A DNA stretch of 64,000 nt from Pseudomonas syringae CC1557 (GTDB taxonomy: Bacteria > Pseudomonadota > Gammaproteobacteria > Pseudomonadales > Pseudomonadaceae), in assembly GCF_000452705.1 (NCBI RefSeq), contig NZ_CP007014.1, positions 124,001 to 188,000 on the forward strand, given 5' to 3'. Position numbers and translations under genes: made by a program. Shown here piece after piece: positions 1 through 8,576 of the stretch. How positions within the stretch are numbered: position 1 is the stretch's first letter; each line of letters starts with the position of its first letter. The notes under the pieces are model-generated. The model did no database searches. It was not told the origin of the DNA and saw nothing but the letters and a program-made list of their open reading frames with translations.

Positions 1-848
1 TACCCCAGCAGGGCCGCATAGCCAGCCCGGTAATCCGGGTACACCGGTGCCCATCCCAAAGCACGCGCCTTGGCATTGCTGCAGCGTTTGCTGCCGACAC
101 GCTGCACGCTGACCTCCTCCGACCACTCGGTGACACCCAGGTACTCACGTATCCACGCCACCACATCGGCTAGCGCGGCAGGGTCGTCGTCGACTCCCAG
201 ATAACAGCTTTCCAGCGCCACGCCGCGCTGATCCGCTTGCAGCAGATAGGACAGCAGGCTGGCTGCATCATCGGCATGAATGCGATTGGCGTAGACCGGC
301 GGATCGACCCTGACGCTATGCCCCTGACGTACACGATTCGACAGGTCGCTGCGGCCGGGGCCGTAAATGCCCGTTAGCCTCACAGCGGTGGCCGGCAGCC
401 CGCTGTTCAGCGCCAGCTCTTCGGCTTCCAGCATCACAGTGCCGGTGTAGCTGCCGGGTTCGGTGGCCGAATTCTCATCGACCCACTCGCCATTCTGCTG
501 ACCATAAACACCGCTGCTGGAGACGAAGATCAATCGTTTGGGCTGCTGTCCGGTTTGCTTCAGCCAGCCCAACACGTTTCTCAGCCCTTCGACGTAGGCC
601 ATTCGATAGCCGGCTTCATCACGCTGTGATGGGGTGGCGCAATACACCACGTAGTCGAGTGGTGCGGTTGGCCAGTTATCCGGCTTTTCACCCTTGAACA
701 AATCAGCTTCAACGCCGATCACCCCGTCCGGGAGCTCGGAAACCGTACGTCGCAGCCCATGCACAGCCCAGCCATCCGACATCAGCCGGATGGCGAGCCG
801 AGAGCCGATATCGCCGCAACCGGCGATCAGGAGGGAAGGTGCAGTCAT
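1..848 (-). CDS. SDR-family NAD(P)-dependent epimerase/oxidoreductase (YeeZ-like), 3' end cut by window edge
   Basis: Reading the minus strand from the ATG at 848 gives an open frame of 282 codons with no stop before base 1, so only the extreme C-terminus is missing. Residues 6-18 form a beta strand followed by a Gly-rich dinucleotide-binding loop (IAGCGDIGSRL). Around residue 105 there is the SSSGVYG segment that carries the catalytic Ser/Tyr region in extended SDRs, and a later RLTGIYGPGR motif is typical of the YeeZ/NAD-dependent epimerase branch. It is transcribed divergently from exbB. The substrate is unknown; the family assignment is secure and the reaction is not. Confidence 0.85.
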   Translation of the reverse strand, partial: MTAPSLLIAGCGDIGSRLAIRLMSDGWAVHGLRRTVSELPDGVIGVEADLFKGEKPDNWPTAPLDYVVYCATPSQRDEAGYRMAYVEGLRNVLGWLKQTGQQPKRLIFVSSSGVYGQQNGEWVDENSATEPGSYTGTVMLEAEELALNSGLPATAVRLTGIYGPGRSDLSNRVRQGHSVRVDPPVYANRIHADDAASLLSYLLQADQRGVALESCYLGVDDDPAALADVVAWIREYLGVTEWSEEVSVQRVGSKRCSNAKARALGWAPVYPDYRAGYAALLG

Positions 849-1057
849 TCGGAATCTCCAGGTGAAGGTGCTATCAGCACCGTAAAACTCTTCGTAAAAA
901 CAGGACCATTTACGCTGATATGTAAAAAAGCTACCACATTGCTTTTGTTAACAAGAACGATTTGCAATAATGGCAGCCCATTTGTTCCCTGCAGGCGTCG
1001 AAAGCACCACGCGACGTACAGGAACCATTCCCTATTTCTCTCTCAGGTCCGGCCAGC

Positions 1058-2017
1058 ATGACACGCAATCAATCAATCGCTTCGCCAACCAGACTGCCCC
1101 GCATGCCTCGCGCATGGCGCGGTATCGCGGCCCTAGTCTTGAGCCTGATGCTCGCGCCAATGGCGCTTGCGGATCAATCGGCACCGACCTCCGCGCCTGC
1201 CACTCCTCCGGCAGCGACTGCGCCAGCTGCAACCGATGCTGCCGCACCTGACGCCGTTCCTGCGCAGGCGCTTGAGCCGGTCGCCGAAAACAACAGCCTG
1301 GGCATGGCGCACGATCTGTCGCCATGGGGCATGTACCAGAACGCTGACGTGGTCGTCAAAGCGGTCATGATCGGCCTCGCCATTGCTTCGATTATCACGT
1401 GGACCATCTGGATCTCCAAAGGCTTCGAGCTGCTGGGTGCCAAGCGCCGCTTGCGTGGCGAGATCGTCAACCTCAAGAAGGCCCGCTCCCTCAACGAAGC
1501 GAGCGCCACCGCCAGCAAGGAAGGCACTCTTGCTCACCTGCTGGTGCAAGACGCCCTCGAAGAGATGCGCCTCTCGGCCAACAGCCGTGAGCGTGAGGGC
1601 ATCAAAGAGCGTGTCAGCTTCCGCCTTGAGCGTCTGGTAGCTGCCTGCGGCCGCAACATGAGCATGGGCACCGGCGTGCTGGCGACCATCGGTTCGACCG
1701 CGCCCTTCGTCGGCCTGTTCGGTACGGTATGGGGCATCATGAACAGCTTCATCGGCATCGCCAAGACCCAGACCACCAACCTCGCTGTAGTTGCGCCCGG
1801 CATTGCCGAAGCGCTGCTGGCAACCGCACTCGGTCTGGTTGCCGCGATTCCGGCGGTGGTCATCTACAACGTGTTCGCCCGCTCCATCGCCGGTTACAAG
1901 GCTCAGGTTTCCGATGCCTCGGCGCACGTTCTGCTGTTGGTCAGCCGCGATCTGGATCACCTGCCAGAGCCGACCGAACGCAATCAACAACAACCGCACA
2001 TGGTCAAGGTGGGCTAA
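1058..2017 (+). CDS. exbB: ExbB, proton-channel subunit of the TonB energising complex
   Basis: A 319-residue protein and first gene of exbB-exbD-tonB. Residues about 22-38 are a cleavable signal sequence, followed by an Ala/Pro-rich periplasmic stretch to about residue 72; this long N-terminus is usual for the Pseudomonas ExbB type. Three transmembrane helices lie at about 97-118, 204-228 and 246-272. The MotA/TolQ/ExbB core (GSTAPFVGLFGTVWGIMNSF, 212-231) is complete. ExbB with ExbD couples the proton gradient to TonB for uptake of siderophore-iron and cobalamin through outer-membrane receptors. I looked for a Fur box in the 209-base upstream gap and found only a poor match near 958-976, so iron control is expected but not shown. 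Confidence 0.95.
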   Translation: MTRNQSIASPTRLPRMPRAWRGIAALVLSLMLAPMALADQSAPTSAPATPPAATAPAATDAAAPDAVPAQALEPVAENNSLGMAHDLSPWGMYQNADVVVKAVMIGLAIASIITWTIWISKGFELLGAKRRLRGEIVNLKKARSLNEASATASKEGTLAHLLVQDALEEMRLSANSREREGIKERVSFRLERLVAACGRNMSMGTGVLATIGSTAPFVGLFGTVWGIMNSFIGIAKTQTTNLAVVAPGIAEALLATALGLVAAIPAVVIYNVFARSIAGYKAQVSDASAHVLLLVSRDLDHLPEPTERNQQQPHMVKVG

Positions 2018-2020
2018 CAC

Positions 2021-2446
2021 GTGGGCCTGCATCTTAACGAAGGCGGCGACGATCTCGCCGAGAACCACGAAATCAATGTGACGCCGTTCATCGACGTCAT
2101 GCTGGTGCTGTTGATCATCTTCATGGTGGCGGCTCCGCTGGCGACCGTGGACATCAAGGTCGACCTGCCAGCCTCCACGGCCAAGCCGCAACCCAGACCT
2201 GAAAAACCGGTCTTCCTCAGCGTCAAGACTGACAAGAGCCTGTACTTGGGTGACGAGAAGGTGGCGCGCGAGCAGATCGGTCAGATACTGGATGCCCGCA
2301 CCAAGGGCAAGAAGGACACCACGATCTTCTTCCAGGCCGACAAGGGCGTGGATTACGGCGATCTGATGGAAGTCATGAACACGCTTCGGGGTGCGGGTTA
2401 CCTGAAGGTCGGTCTGGTGGGTCTTGAGACGGCTGGTAAGAAATGA
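2021..2446 (+). CDS. exbD: ExbD, proton-channel subunit of the TonB energising complex
   Basis: A 141-residue inner-membrane protein that starts with GTG three bases after exbB, so it is translationally coupled. It has a short cytoplasmic N-terminus, a single transmembrane helix at about 21-43 containing TPFIDVMLVL, and a periplasmic domain from about 45. Asp25 in that helix corresponds to the proton-carrying Asp25 of Escherichia coli ExbD. The stop overlaps the tonB start by four bases (ATGA). Length and topology are typical, and TolR is excluded by the tonB neighbour and the ExbB partner. Confidence 0.95.
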   Translation: MGLHLNEGGDDLAENHEINVTPFIDVMLVLLIIFMVAAPLATVDIKVDLPASTAKPQPRPEKPVFLSVKTDKSLYLGDEKVAREQIGQILDARTKGKKDTTIFFQADKGVDYGDLMEVMNTLRGAGYLKVGLVGLETAGKK

Positions 2447-3192
2447 TCAGTACGCGCCAAAAACTGACGCGCTATAGCGGTAGTCTGTTGTTGGTGCTGG
2501 CCGTGCACGCGATTGCGATCATTGTTGCTCTTCGGTGGCCCGCCCCTCAGGCGATCGAACTGCCACCTGCTGCCATGATGGTTGAACTCGCACCTGTGCC
2601 ACAGCTTGCACCGCCGCCACCTCCCCAGGTTGTTCAGCCACCACAGCCGCCTGCACCGGAAGAGCAGGCGCCGATGCCTGAGGTCGCCGAGGCGCCGAAG
2701 CCGGAAATCGTGGTGCCGAAAAAAGTCGAGAAGCCCAAACCGAAGCCGCAACCTCCCAAGCCGCAGAAGAAGCCTGAGCCGCCTCAGGAAAAACCTGCCG
2801 CAGAGAAGCCGGTCGATGCTCCGCCAACGCCGGCCAAGCCCGAGAAATCGGCTGCCCCGACGCCGCCTGCTGCTGCGCCTTCGCCACCCAGCAACGCGTT
2901 GCCGAACTGGCAGGGCGATTTGCTGAGCCATCTCGGCAAGTACAAAAAATACCCTGAGGATGCACGCCGTCGTGGCATGCAAGGTGTGGCTCGGCTGCGC
3001 TTCGTGGTGGACGCTGATGGCAACGTGTTGTCCTACTCGATCGCCAATACTTCAGGCAGTCCGGCGCTGGATCGGGCGACCATGGAAATGATTCGTCGCG
3101 CTCAGCCGCTGCCCAAGCCGCCCAAGGAAATTCTCAACAACGGCACCATTGAAATCCTCGCACCGTTCGTTTATTCGCTGGATAAACGCTGA
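2443..3192 (+). CDS. tonB: TonB, energy transducer to outer-membrane receptors
   Basis: A 249-residue protein. It has an N-terminal membrane anchor (about 13-32), then a very long Pro/Lys/Glu-rich periplasm-spanning linker (about 50-150) and a C-terminal TonB domain from about 160 with the KKYPEDARRRGMQG motif that contacts the TonB box of receptors. The start overlaps the exbD stop by ATGA. Together the three genes form a complete ExbB-ExbD-TonB machine. The ORF ends 92 bases before oxyR, with no clear terminator between them. Confidence 0.95.
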   Translation: MISTRQKLTRYSGSLLLVLAVHAIAIIVALRWPAPQAIELPPAAMMVELAPVPQLAPPPPPQVVQPPQPPAPEEQAPMPEVAEAPKPEIVVPKKVEKPKPKPQPPKPQKKPEPPQEKPAAEKPVDAPPTPAKPEKSAAPTPPAAAPSPPSNALPNWQGDLLSHLGKYKKYPEDARRRGMQGVARLRFVVDADGNVLSYSIANTSGSPALDRATMEMIRRAQPLPKPPKEILNNGTIEILAPFVYSLDKR

Positions 3193-3284
3193 ATCGCACT
3201 TTTGTTACGCATGAGTGCTTCTGATAACGTGCGTCTATCGATTGCACCCGCTATGCTGGGCCCGCAACTTCATGGACGCCCGTT

Positions 3285-4208
3285 ATGACCCTTACAGAAT
3301 TGCGCTACATCGTTACGCTCGCCCAAGAGCAACACTTTGGCCACGCTGCCGAACGCTGCCACGTCAGCCAGCCAACGCTGTCGGTGGGCGTCAAGAAACT
3401 GGAAGACGAACTTGGTGTGCTGATTTTCGAGCGCAGCAAGAGCGCCGTGCGTCTAACCCCGGTCGGTGAAGGGATCGTGGCCCAGGCGCAGAAGGTACTG
3501 GAGCAGGCTCAAGGTATTCGCGAACTGGCCCAGGCCGGCAAGAATCAACTGACCGCTCCGCTGAAAGTCGGTGCGATCTACACGGTCGGCCCTTATCTGT
3601 TTCCGCACCTGATCCCGCAACTGCACCGGGTTGCCCCGCAGATGCCGTTGTACATCGAAGAAAACTTCACGCACGTCCTGCGCGACAAGCTGCGTAACGG
3701 CGAGCTGGATGCCGTTATCATCGCCTTGCCGTTCAACGAAGCGGACGTACTGACCCTGCCGCTCTACGACGAGCCGTTCTCGGTGTTGATGCCGGCCGGC
3801 CATCCGTGGACTCAGAAAGAGACCATCGATGCAGCAGCGCTCAATGACAAGAGCCTGCTGTTGCTGGGTGAAGGCCACTGCTTCCGTGATCAGGTTCTGG
3901 AAGCCTGCCCGACGCTAGGCAAGGGCAACGAAGGCGCGAAGCACACGACGGTCGAGTCCAGCTCGCTGGAAACCATCCGCCACATGGTCGCATCAGGATT
4001 GGGTATTTCGATCCTGCCGCTGTCGGCGGTCGACAGCCATCACTACGCCCCCGGTGTGATCGAAGTCCGCCCACTGACGCCTCCCGTGCCATTTCGCACG
4101 GTCGCCATCGCGTGGCGTGCAAGCTTCCCGCGGCCGAAAGCCATCGAGATTCTTGCTGACTCTGCACGTCTGTGCTCAGTGGCTCGTCCGAAAACAGAAG
4201 CGAGCTAG
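3285..4208 (+). CDS. oxyR: OxyR, peroxide-sensing LysR-family regulator
   Basis: A 307-residue LysR-type regulator with a winged helix-turn-helix at 1-60 (HVSQPTLSVGVKKLEDELG) and a C-terminal sensor domain. The two redox cysteines are seen at Cys199 (GEGHCF) and Cys208, exactly the positions of the peroxide-forming disulfide in Escherichia coli OxyR. It activates catalase, alkyl hydroperoxide reductase and related genes under peroxide stress. recG begins 11 bases downstream, the oxyR-recG arrangement familiar in Pseudomonas, so the two are probably cotranscribed. Confidence 0.96.
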   Translation: MTLTELRYIVTLAQEQHFGHAAERCHVSQPTLSVGVKKLEDELGVLIFERSKSAVRLTPVGEGIVAQAQKVLEQAQGIRELAQAGKNQLTAPLKVGAIYTVGPYLFPHLIPQLHRVAPQMPLYIEENFTHVLRDKLRNGELDAVIIALPFNEADVLTLPLYDEPFSVLMPAGHPWTQKETIDAAALNDKSLLLLGEGHCFRDQVLEACPTLGKGNEGAKHTTVESSSLETIRHMVASGLGISILPLSAVDSHHYAPGVIEVRPLTPPVPFRTVAIAWRASFPRPKAIEILADSARLCSVARPKTEAS

Positions 4209-4219
4209 GCAGAAAAACA

Positions 4220-6295
4220 ATGAGCGAGCTTTCCAGAGTCTCGGTCACTGCGCTCAAGGGCGTCGGTGAGGCGATGGCAGAAAAGCTGGCCAGGGTCGGT
4301 CTGGAAAACCTGCAGGACGTGCTGTTCCATCTGCCGTTGCGTTATCAGGACCGGACCCGCATCGTGCCTATCGGTGCGTTGCGTCCCGGTCAGGATGCGG
4401 TGATCGAAGGCGTCGTCAGCGGCGCCGATGTGGTGATGGGCAAGCGTCGCAGTCTGCTGGTACGCCTTGGTGACGGTACGGGCGTGGTCAGTCTGCGTTT
4501 CTATCACTTCAGCAACGCCCAGAAAGAAAGCATGAAGCGTGGCACGCACCTGCGTTGCTTCGGTGAAGCTCGCCCCGGCGCCTCCGGCCTGGAAATCTAT
4601 CACCCGGAATACCGGGCAATTACCGGCGATGAGCCTGCGCCTGTCGAGCAGACACTGACGCCGATCTATCCCACCACCGAAGGCCTGACTCAGCAGCGTC
4701 TGCGCCAGTTATGCCAGCAAAGCCTGGCAATGCTTGGCCCTAAAAGCCTGCCAGACTGGCTGCCTGAAGAGCTGGCCCGCGATTATCAGTTGGCACCGCT
4801 GGATGACGCGATCCGCTACCTGCATCATCCGCCCGCCGATGCTGACGTCGACGAACTGGCTTTGGGGCATCATTGGGCACAGCATCGTCTGGCGTTCGAA
4901 GAGCTCCTGACCCATCAGCTTTCTCAACAACGCCTGCGTGAAAGCCTGCGTTCACAGCGCGCTCCGGCACTGCCCGTGGCAAAAAAACTGCCGAAGCAAT
5001 TTCTGGCCAACCTCGGTTTTGCGCCCACGGGTGCTCAGCAACGAGTCGGCAAGGAAGTGGCCTACGATCTCAGCCAGCCAGAGCCGATGCTGCGCCTGAT
5101 TCAGGGTGACGTGGGTTCGGGCAAGACGGTAGTCGCGGCGCTGGCTGCCTTGCAGGCGCTGGAAGCCGGTTATCAGGTGGCACTGATGGCGCCTACCGAG
5201 ATTCTGGCGGAGCAGCATTACATCAACTTCCAGCGCTGGCTTGAGCCCCTGGGTGTTGGTGTGGCCTGGCTGGCGGGCAAGCTGAAGGGCAAGGCGCGCT
5301 TCACGTCGCTGGAACAGATCGCCACTGGCACTCCGATGGTGGTGGGCACTCATGCGCTGTTTCAGGACGAAGTGCAGTTCAAGAACCTGGCCCTGGTGAT
5401 CATCGACGAGCAGCACCGTTTCGGTGTTCAGCAGCGGCTGGCGCTGCGCAAAAAGGGCGTCGGCGGGCTGATGTGTCCGCACCAGTTGATCATGACCGCC
5501 ACACCGATCCCGCGCACGCTGGCCATGAGTGCATACGCTGATCTGGACACCTCGATCCTCGACGAACTGCCGCCTGGCCGGACGCCGGTCAATACCGTGC
5601 TGGTCGCCGATAGCCGCCGTCTTGAGGTCGTCGAGCGCGTGCGTGCAGCCTGTGCCGAGGGTCGTCAGGCTTACTGGGTCTGTACGCTGATTGAAGAGTC
5701 CGAAGAGCTGACCTGCAAGGCCGCTGAAACAACGTATGAAGAACTGAGCAGTGCGCTGGGTGAAGTGCGCGTCGGGCTTATTCACGGGCGCATGAAGCCC
5801 GCAGAAAAAGCCGCGATCATGGCTGAGTTCAAGCAGGGCGCTCTGCAGTTGCTGGTGGCTACTACGGTGATCGAAGTCGGCGTCGACGTGCCGAATTCAA
5901 GCCTGATGATCATTGAAAACCCGGAACGCCTCGGGTTGGCGCAACTGCATCAGTTGCGCGGTCGTGTCGGACGCGGCAGTGCTGTCAGCCATTGCGTGCT
6001 GCTGTATCACCCGCCACTTTCCCAGATTGGCCGACAGCGGCTCGGCATCATGCGCGAAACCAATGACGGTTTTATCATCGCCGAGAAGGATCTGGAGTTG
6101 CGCGGACCGGGCGAAATGCTCGGCACGCGACAAACGGGCCTGCTGCAATTCAAGGTCGCTGACCTGATGCGCGACGCAGACCTGCTGCCGGCCGTTCGCG
6201 ACGCGGCTCAGGCCCTGCTTGAGCGCTGGCCGCAACACGTCAGCCCATTGCTGGATCGATGGTTACGTCATGGTCAGCAGTATGGCCAGGTGTGA
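4220..6295 (+). CDS. recG: RecG, ATP-dependent DNA helicase for fork reversal and branch migration
   Basis: From the ATG at 4220 the product is 691 residues, the normal length; an in-frame upstream ATG at 4172 lies inside oxyR and is unlikely. An N-terminal wedge/OB domain (about 1-200) binds branched DNA. The SF2 helicase motor follows, with Walker A GDVGSGKTVVA near residue 295, the DEQH box near 395, a TATPIPRT motif and a conserved C-terminal helicase block containing QLHQLRGRVGRG. It unwinds stalled forks and Holliday junctions. It probably shares a transcript with oxyR. Confidence 0.95.
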   Translation: MSELSRVSVTALKGVGEAMAEKLARVGLENLQDVLFHLPLRYQDRTRIVPIGALRPGQDAVIEGVVSGADVVMGKRRSLLVRLGDGTGVVSLRFYHFSNAQKESMKRGTHLRCFGEARPGASGLEIYHPEYRAITGDEPAPVEQTLTPIYPTTEGLTQQRLRQLCQQSLAMLGPKSLPDWLPEELARDYQLAPLDDAIRYLHHPPADADVDELALGHHWAQHRLAFEELLTHQLSQQRLRESLRSQRAPALPVAKKLPKQFLANLGFAPTGAQQRVGKEVAYDLSQPEPMLRLIQGDVGSGKTVVAALAALQALEAGYQVALMAPTEILAEQHYINFQRWLEPLGVGVAWLAGKLKGKARFTSLEQIATGTPMVVGTHALFQDEVQFKNLALVIIDEQHRFGVQQRLALRKKGVGGLMCPHQLIMTATPIPRTLAMSAYADLDTSILDELPPGRTPVNTVLVADSRRLEVVERVRAACAEGRQAYWVCTLIEESEELTCKAAETTYEELSSALGEVRVGLIHGRMKPAEKAAIMAEFKQGALQLLVATTVIEVGVDVPNSSLMIIENPERLGLAQLHQLRGRVGRGSAVSHCVLLYHPPLSQIGRQRLGIMRETNDGFIIAEKDLELRGPGEMLGTRQTGLLQFKVADLMRDADLLPAVRDAAQALLERWPQHVSPLLDRWLRHGQQYGQV

Positions 6296-6381
6296 TACAG
6301 GCTACGCTTTGGAAACCGCGTGAGACCCAAAACGGATAACGTGGTTATACTTCAAAAAATGTAGGAATTTGGACAAAGACC

Positions 6382-7779
6382 ATGACAGAAGTTGCCCACG
6401 TCAACGATCCGCACCACGCGCCGCCTGTTATCCGGCAGTTGCTTGAAAAGTTGGCGATCAGCTATCACGAAGTCCTGGACGACAAAGACCTGCAACCCGC
6501 TCGCAAGGTCCAGGCCGTACTGGTCGAGGATGCTGTGGGCGCCCTGCTGATTCTGTTTCCGCAAAGTCAGTTGCTGGACCTCAGCCGGATCACCGAGCTG
6601 ACCGGGCGCCAACTGACCGCCGTGCCGCACGAGCGACTGGCGCGCATGCTGACCAAGCACAGTCTGCAAGTGTTGCCGGGGCTTCCGGCACTGACCAGTT
6701 CGCCGTGCCTCTACGACGAACGCTTGTTGCAGGAGCCATTGCTGCTTGTAGGTTCGGGGGAGCCCGGCTTGTGGCTGGAGATCAGCAGTGACGATTTCAA
6801 GTCCATGCTGAGCAAGGCCAGTGCCGCACATTTCGGCCAATCCATTGCAGGGATTCACCCCAATCTGGACCGGCCCGACGATGATCGGGCAGAAATCACC
6901 CAGGCCATGCATGCGTTCACGGCCCGTCGTATCCAGCAGCGTCTGGAAGCGACCCTGGAAATTCCACCGCTGGCGGGCACCGCACAGAAAATCATCAAGC
7001 TTCGGGTCGATCCCGATGCAACCATCGATGACATCACCGGCGTGGTCGAAACCGACCCGGCGCTGGCGGCTCAGGTTGTCAGTTGGGCGGCGTCGCCTTA
7101 TTACGCGTCGACCGGCAAGATTCGTTCGGTCGAAGATGCAATCGTTCGGGTTCTGGGCTTCGACCTGGTGATCAATCTGGCGCTGGGCCTGGCGCTGGGC
7201 AAGACCCTGAGTCTGCCCAAGGATCAACCGCAACAGACCACGCCCTACTGGCAGCAGTCGATCTACACCGCGGCAGTCATCGAAGGCCTGACCCGTGCCA
7301 TCCCGCGTGCCAAGCGCCCTGAAGGCGGCCTGACCTACCTCGCCGGTTTGCTGCATAACTTCGGTTATCTGTTGCTGGCCCATGTGTTCCCGCCACACTT
7401 CTCGTTGATCTGTCGCCAGCTGGAGGTCAACCCGCACCTGCATCACAGCTACATCGAGCACCACCTGCTGGGCATCAGCCGCGAGCAGATCGGTGCCTGG
7501 CTGATGCGCTACTGGGACATGCCGGACGAGCTCGCTACCGCGCTGCGCTTCCAGCACGATCCAGACTACGCGGGCGAGCATCACGCTTACGCCAACCTGG
7601 TTTTCCTGGCTGTGCGCCTGTTGCGCGCCAATGGCGTAGGGTCAGGGCCTCAGCAAGAGATTCCTGACGAGCTCTTCGAACGCCTGGGCCTTACCCGTGA
7701 CAAGGCCAATGAATCGGTCAGGAAAGTGCTGGAAGCCGAAGTACTGCTACGCGAACTGGCTTCGCAGTTCAGTCAGTGA
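6382..7779 (+). CDS. HDOD-domain protein with N-terminal YbaK-like domain
   Basis: A 465-residue cytoplasmic protein. Residues about 15-150 resemble the aminoacyl-tRNA deacylase (YbaK/ProX) fold, with a hydrophobic core and no obvious catalytic signature. Residues about 190-390 form an HDOD domain, seen from IPPLAGTAQKIIKLRVDP, the segment TDPALAAQVVSWAASPYY and GLLHNFGYLLL. HDOD proteins are degenerate HD-type domains tied to signalling, and no intact metal-binding HD phosphohydrolase pair is evident. The same gene follows recG in other Pseudomonas. Its role is unknown. Confidence 0.85.
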   Translation: MTEVAHVNDPHHAPPVIRQLLEKLAISYHEVLDDKDLQPARKVQAVLVEDAVGALLILFPQSQLLDLSRITELTGRQLTAVPHERLARMLTKHSLQVLPGLPALTSSPCLYDERLLQEPLLLVGSGEPGLWLEISSDDFKSMLSKASAAHFGQSIAGIHPNLDRPDDDRAEITQAMHAFTARRIQQRLEATLEIPPLAGTAQKIIKLRVDPDATIDDITGVVETDPALAAQVVSWAASPYYASTGKIRSVEDAIVRVLGFDLVINLALGLALGKTLSLPKDQPQQTTPYWQQSIYTAAVIEGLTRAIPRAKRPEGGLTYLAGLLHNFGYLLLAHVFPPHFSLICRQLEVNPHLHHSYIEHHLLGISREQIGAWLMRYWDMPDELATALRFQHDPDYAGEHHAYANLVFLAVRLLRANGVGSGPQQEIPDELFERLGLTRDKANESVRKVLEAEVLLRELASQFSQ

Positions 7780-7878
7780 TCGACATCTGACCCGCTTTCC
7801 ATGAAGGAGCGAGCCTGGCAGTGACTTGCTTTGCTCGCACCGGCCTGTTTGTGAACAAGTGAAGCGTCGCCCGGCTCG

Positions 7879-8277
7879 CTAAGGCTCACCTTCATCCCCC
7901 GGCAAATCCTCATCCAGATGCAGCCACGGCAGTTTGTTTTCTATCCATATGTGGCGAGATGGCGTGGCCAGTTCGGGTTGATCGAGCGTTGCGATGGTGA
8001 CGTCTATCTCGTTCGGGCTGTTGCGAGTAAACAGTGCCAGGTGGGCTCCGCAGTTGCCGCAGAAATAGCGGACGCAGGTCGAGGCAGAATCGTAAGCGGA
8101 TGGGCTGCCTGTAAGCCACTGGAAAGAAGTGAGCGGCACGCTTATCCAGGTCATCACGGTTGCGCCCGAGGTGCGCCGGCAGATGGAGCAGTGGCAGTGC
8201 GCAATGTCCCGCAACGGGGCATCGAACTGATAGCGAAGGCTGCCGCAATGGCAGCCACCTGTCTGGCTCTGGCTCAT
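7879..8277 (-). CDS. GFA (glutathione-dependent formaldehyde-activating-like) family zinc protein
   Basis: A 132-residue protein. The ATG at 8277 is chosen because a GGGAGA sequence lies just upstream and the conserved domain starts at residue 6. Zinc ligands are visible: C9/C11 (GGCHCG), C28/C30/C33 (HCHCSICRR) and C73/C76 (CGNCG), the pattern of the GFA/CENP-V family. No glutathione-dependent activity is established for most members. It sits alone between a convergent HDOD gene and a divergent citrate transporter gene. Confidence 0.85.
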   Translation of the reverse strand: MSQSQTGGCHCGSLRYQFDAPLRDIAHCHCSICRRTSGATVMTWISVPLTSFQWLTGSPSAYDSASTCVRYFCGNCGAHLALFTRNSPNEIDVTIATLDQPELATPSRHIWIENKLPWLHLDEDLPGDEGEP

Positions 8278-8576
8278 CGGCGCGTCTCCCTGTTGTGCGC
8301 TATTACTCCTGTGACAATAAAAATCTGACAACCACCGATTGAAAGGTCGGTGAAAGCTTGGGCAATTAGCATCAGCCCACTTCCGGCACAAAGACCGGTT
8401 AGCCAGGAACGGACTCCGAGGTGTTTCAGGCCCAATTAACAACAATAATGGTGATTCCGATGCTTGCTGATTTCTCGATCCATACCCTTCTAGCGCCAAC
8501 ACTCCACGTACCGCTCCTACTGAGCTGAATCGTTCATTTAAACGTTCTGTAGCCGTATTACGTCTGGAGTATTCCC
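8278..8576. other. Intergenic region between divergent GFA and citrate transporter genes
   Basis: About 300 bases hold the promoters of both divergent genes. A short inverted repeat (ACCGA/TCGGT, about 8333-8351) is visible. I see no ORF with coding character and no recognisable operator or riboswitch. Confidence 0.4.

Noticed and set aside
949..985. Possible Fur box upstream of exbB
   Set aside because: The best alignment to the 19-base Fur consensus matches only about half the positions and has no clear dyad, so it was not listed as a site.
1133..2191. Long open frame on the minus strand opposite exbB-exbD
   Set aside because: It is antisense to a well-supported operon and its composition (His/Arg/Asp/Gln-rich, low complexity) is what high-GC codon use gives in the complementary frame.
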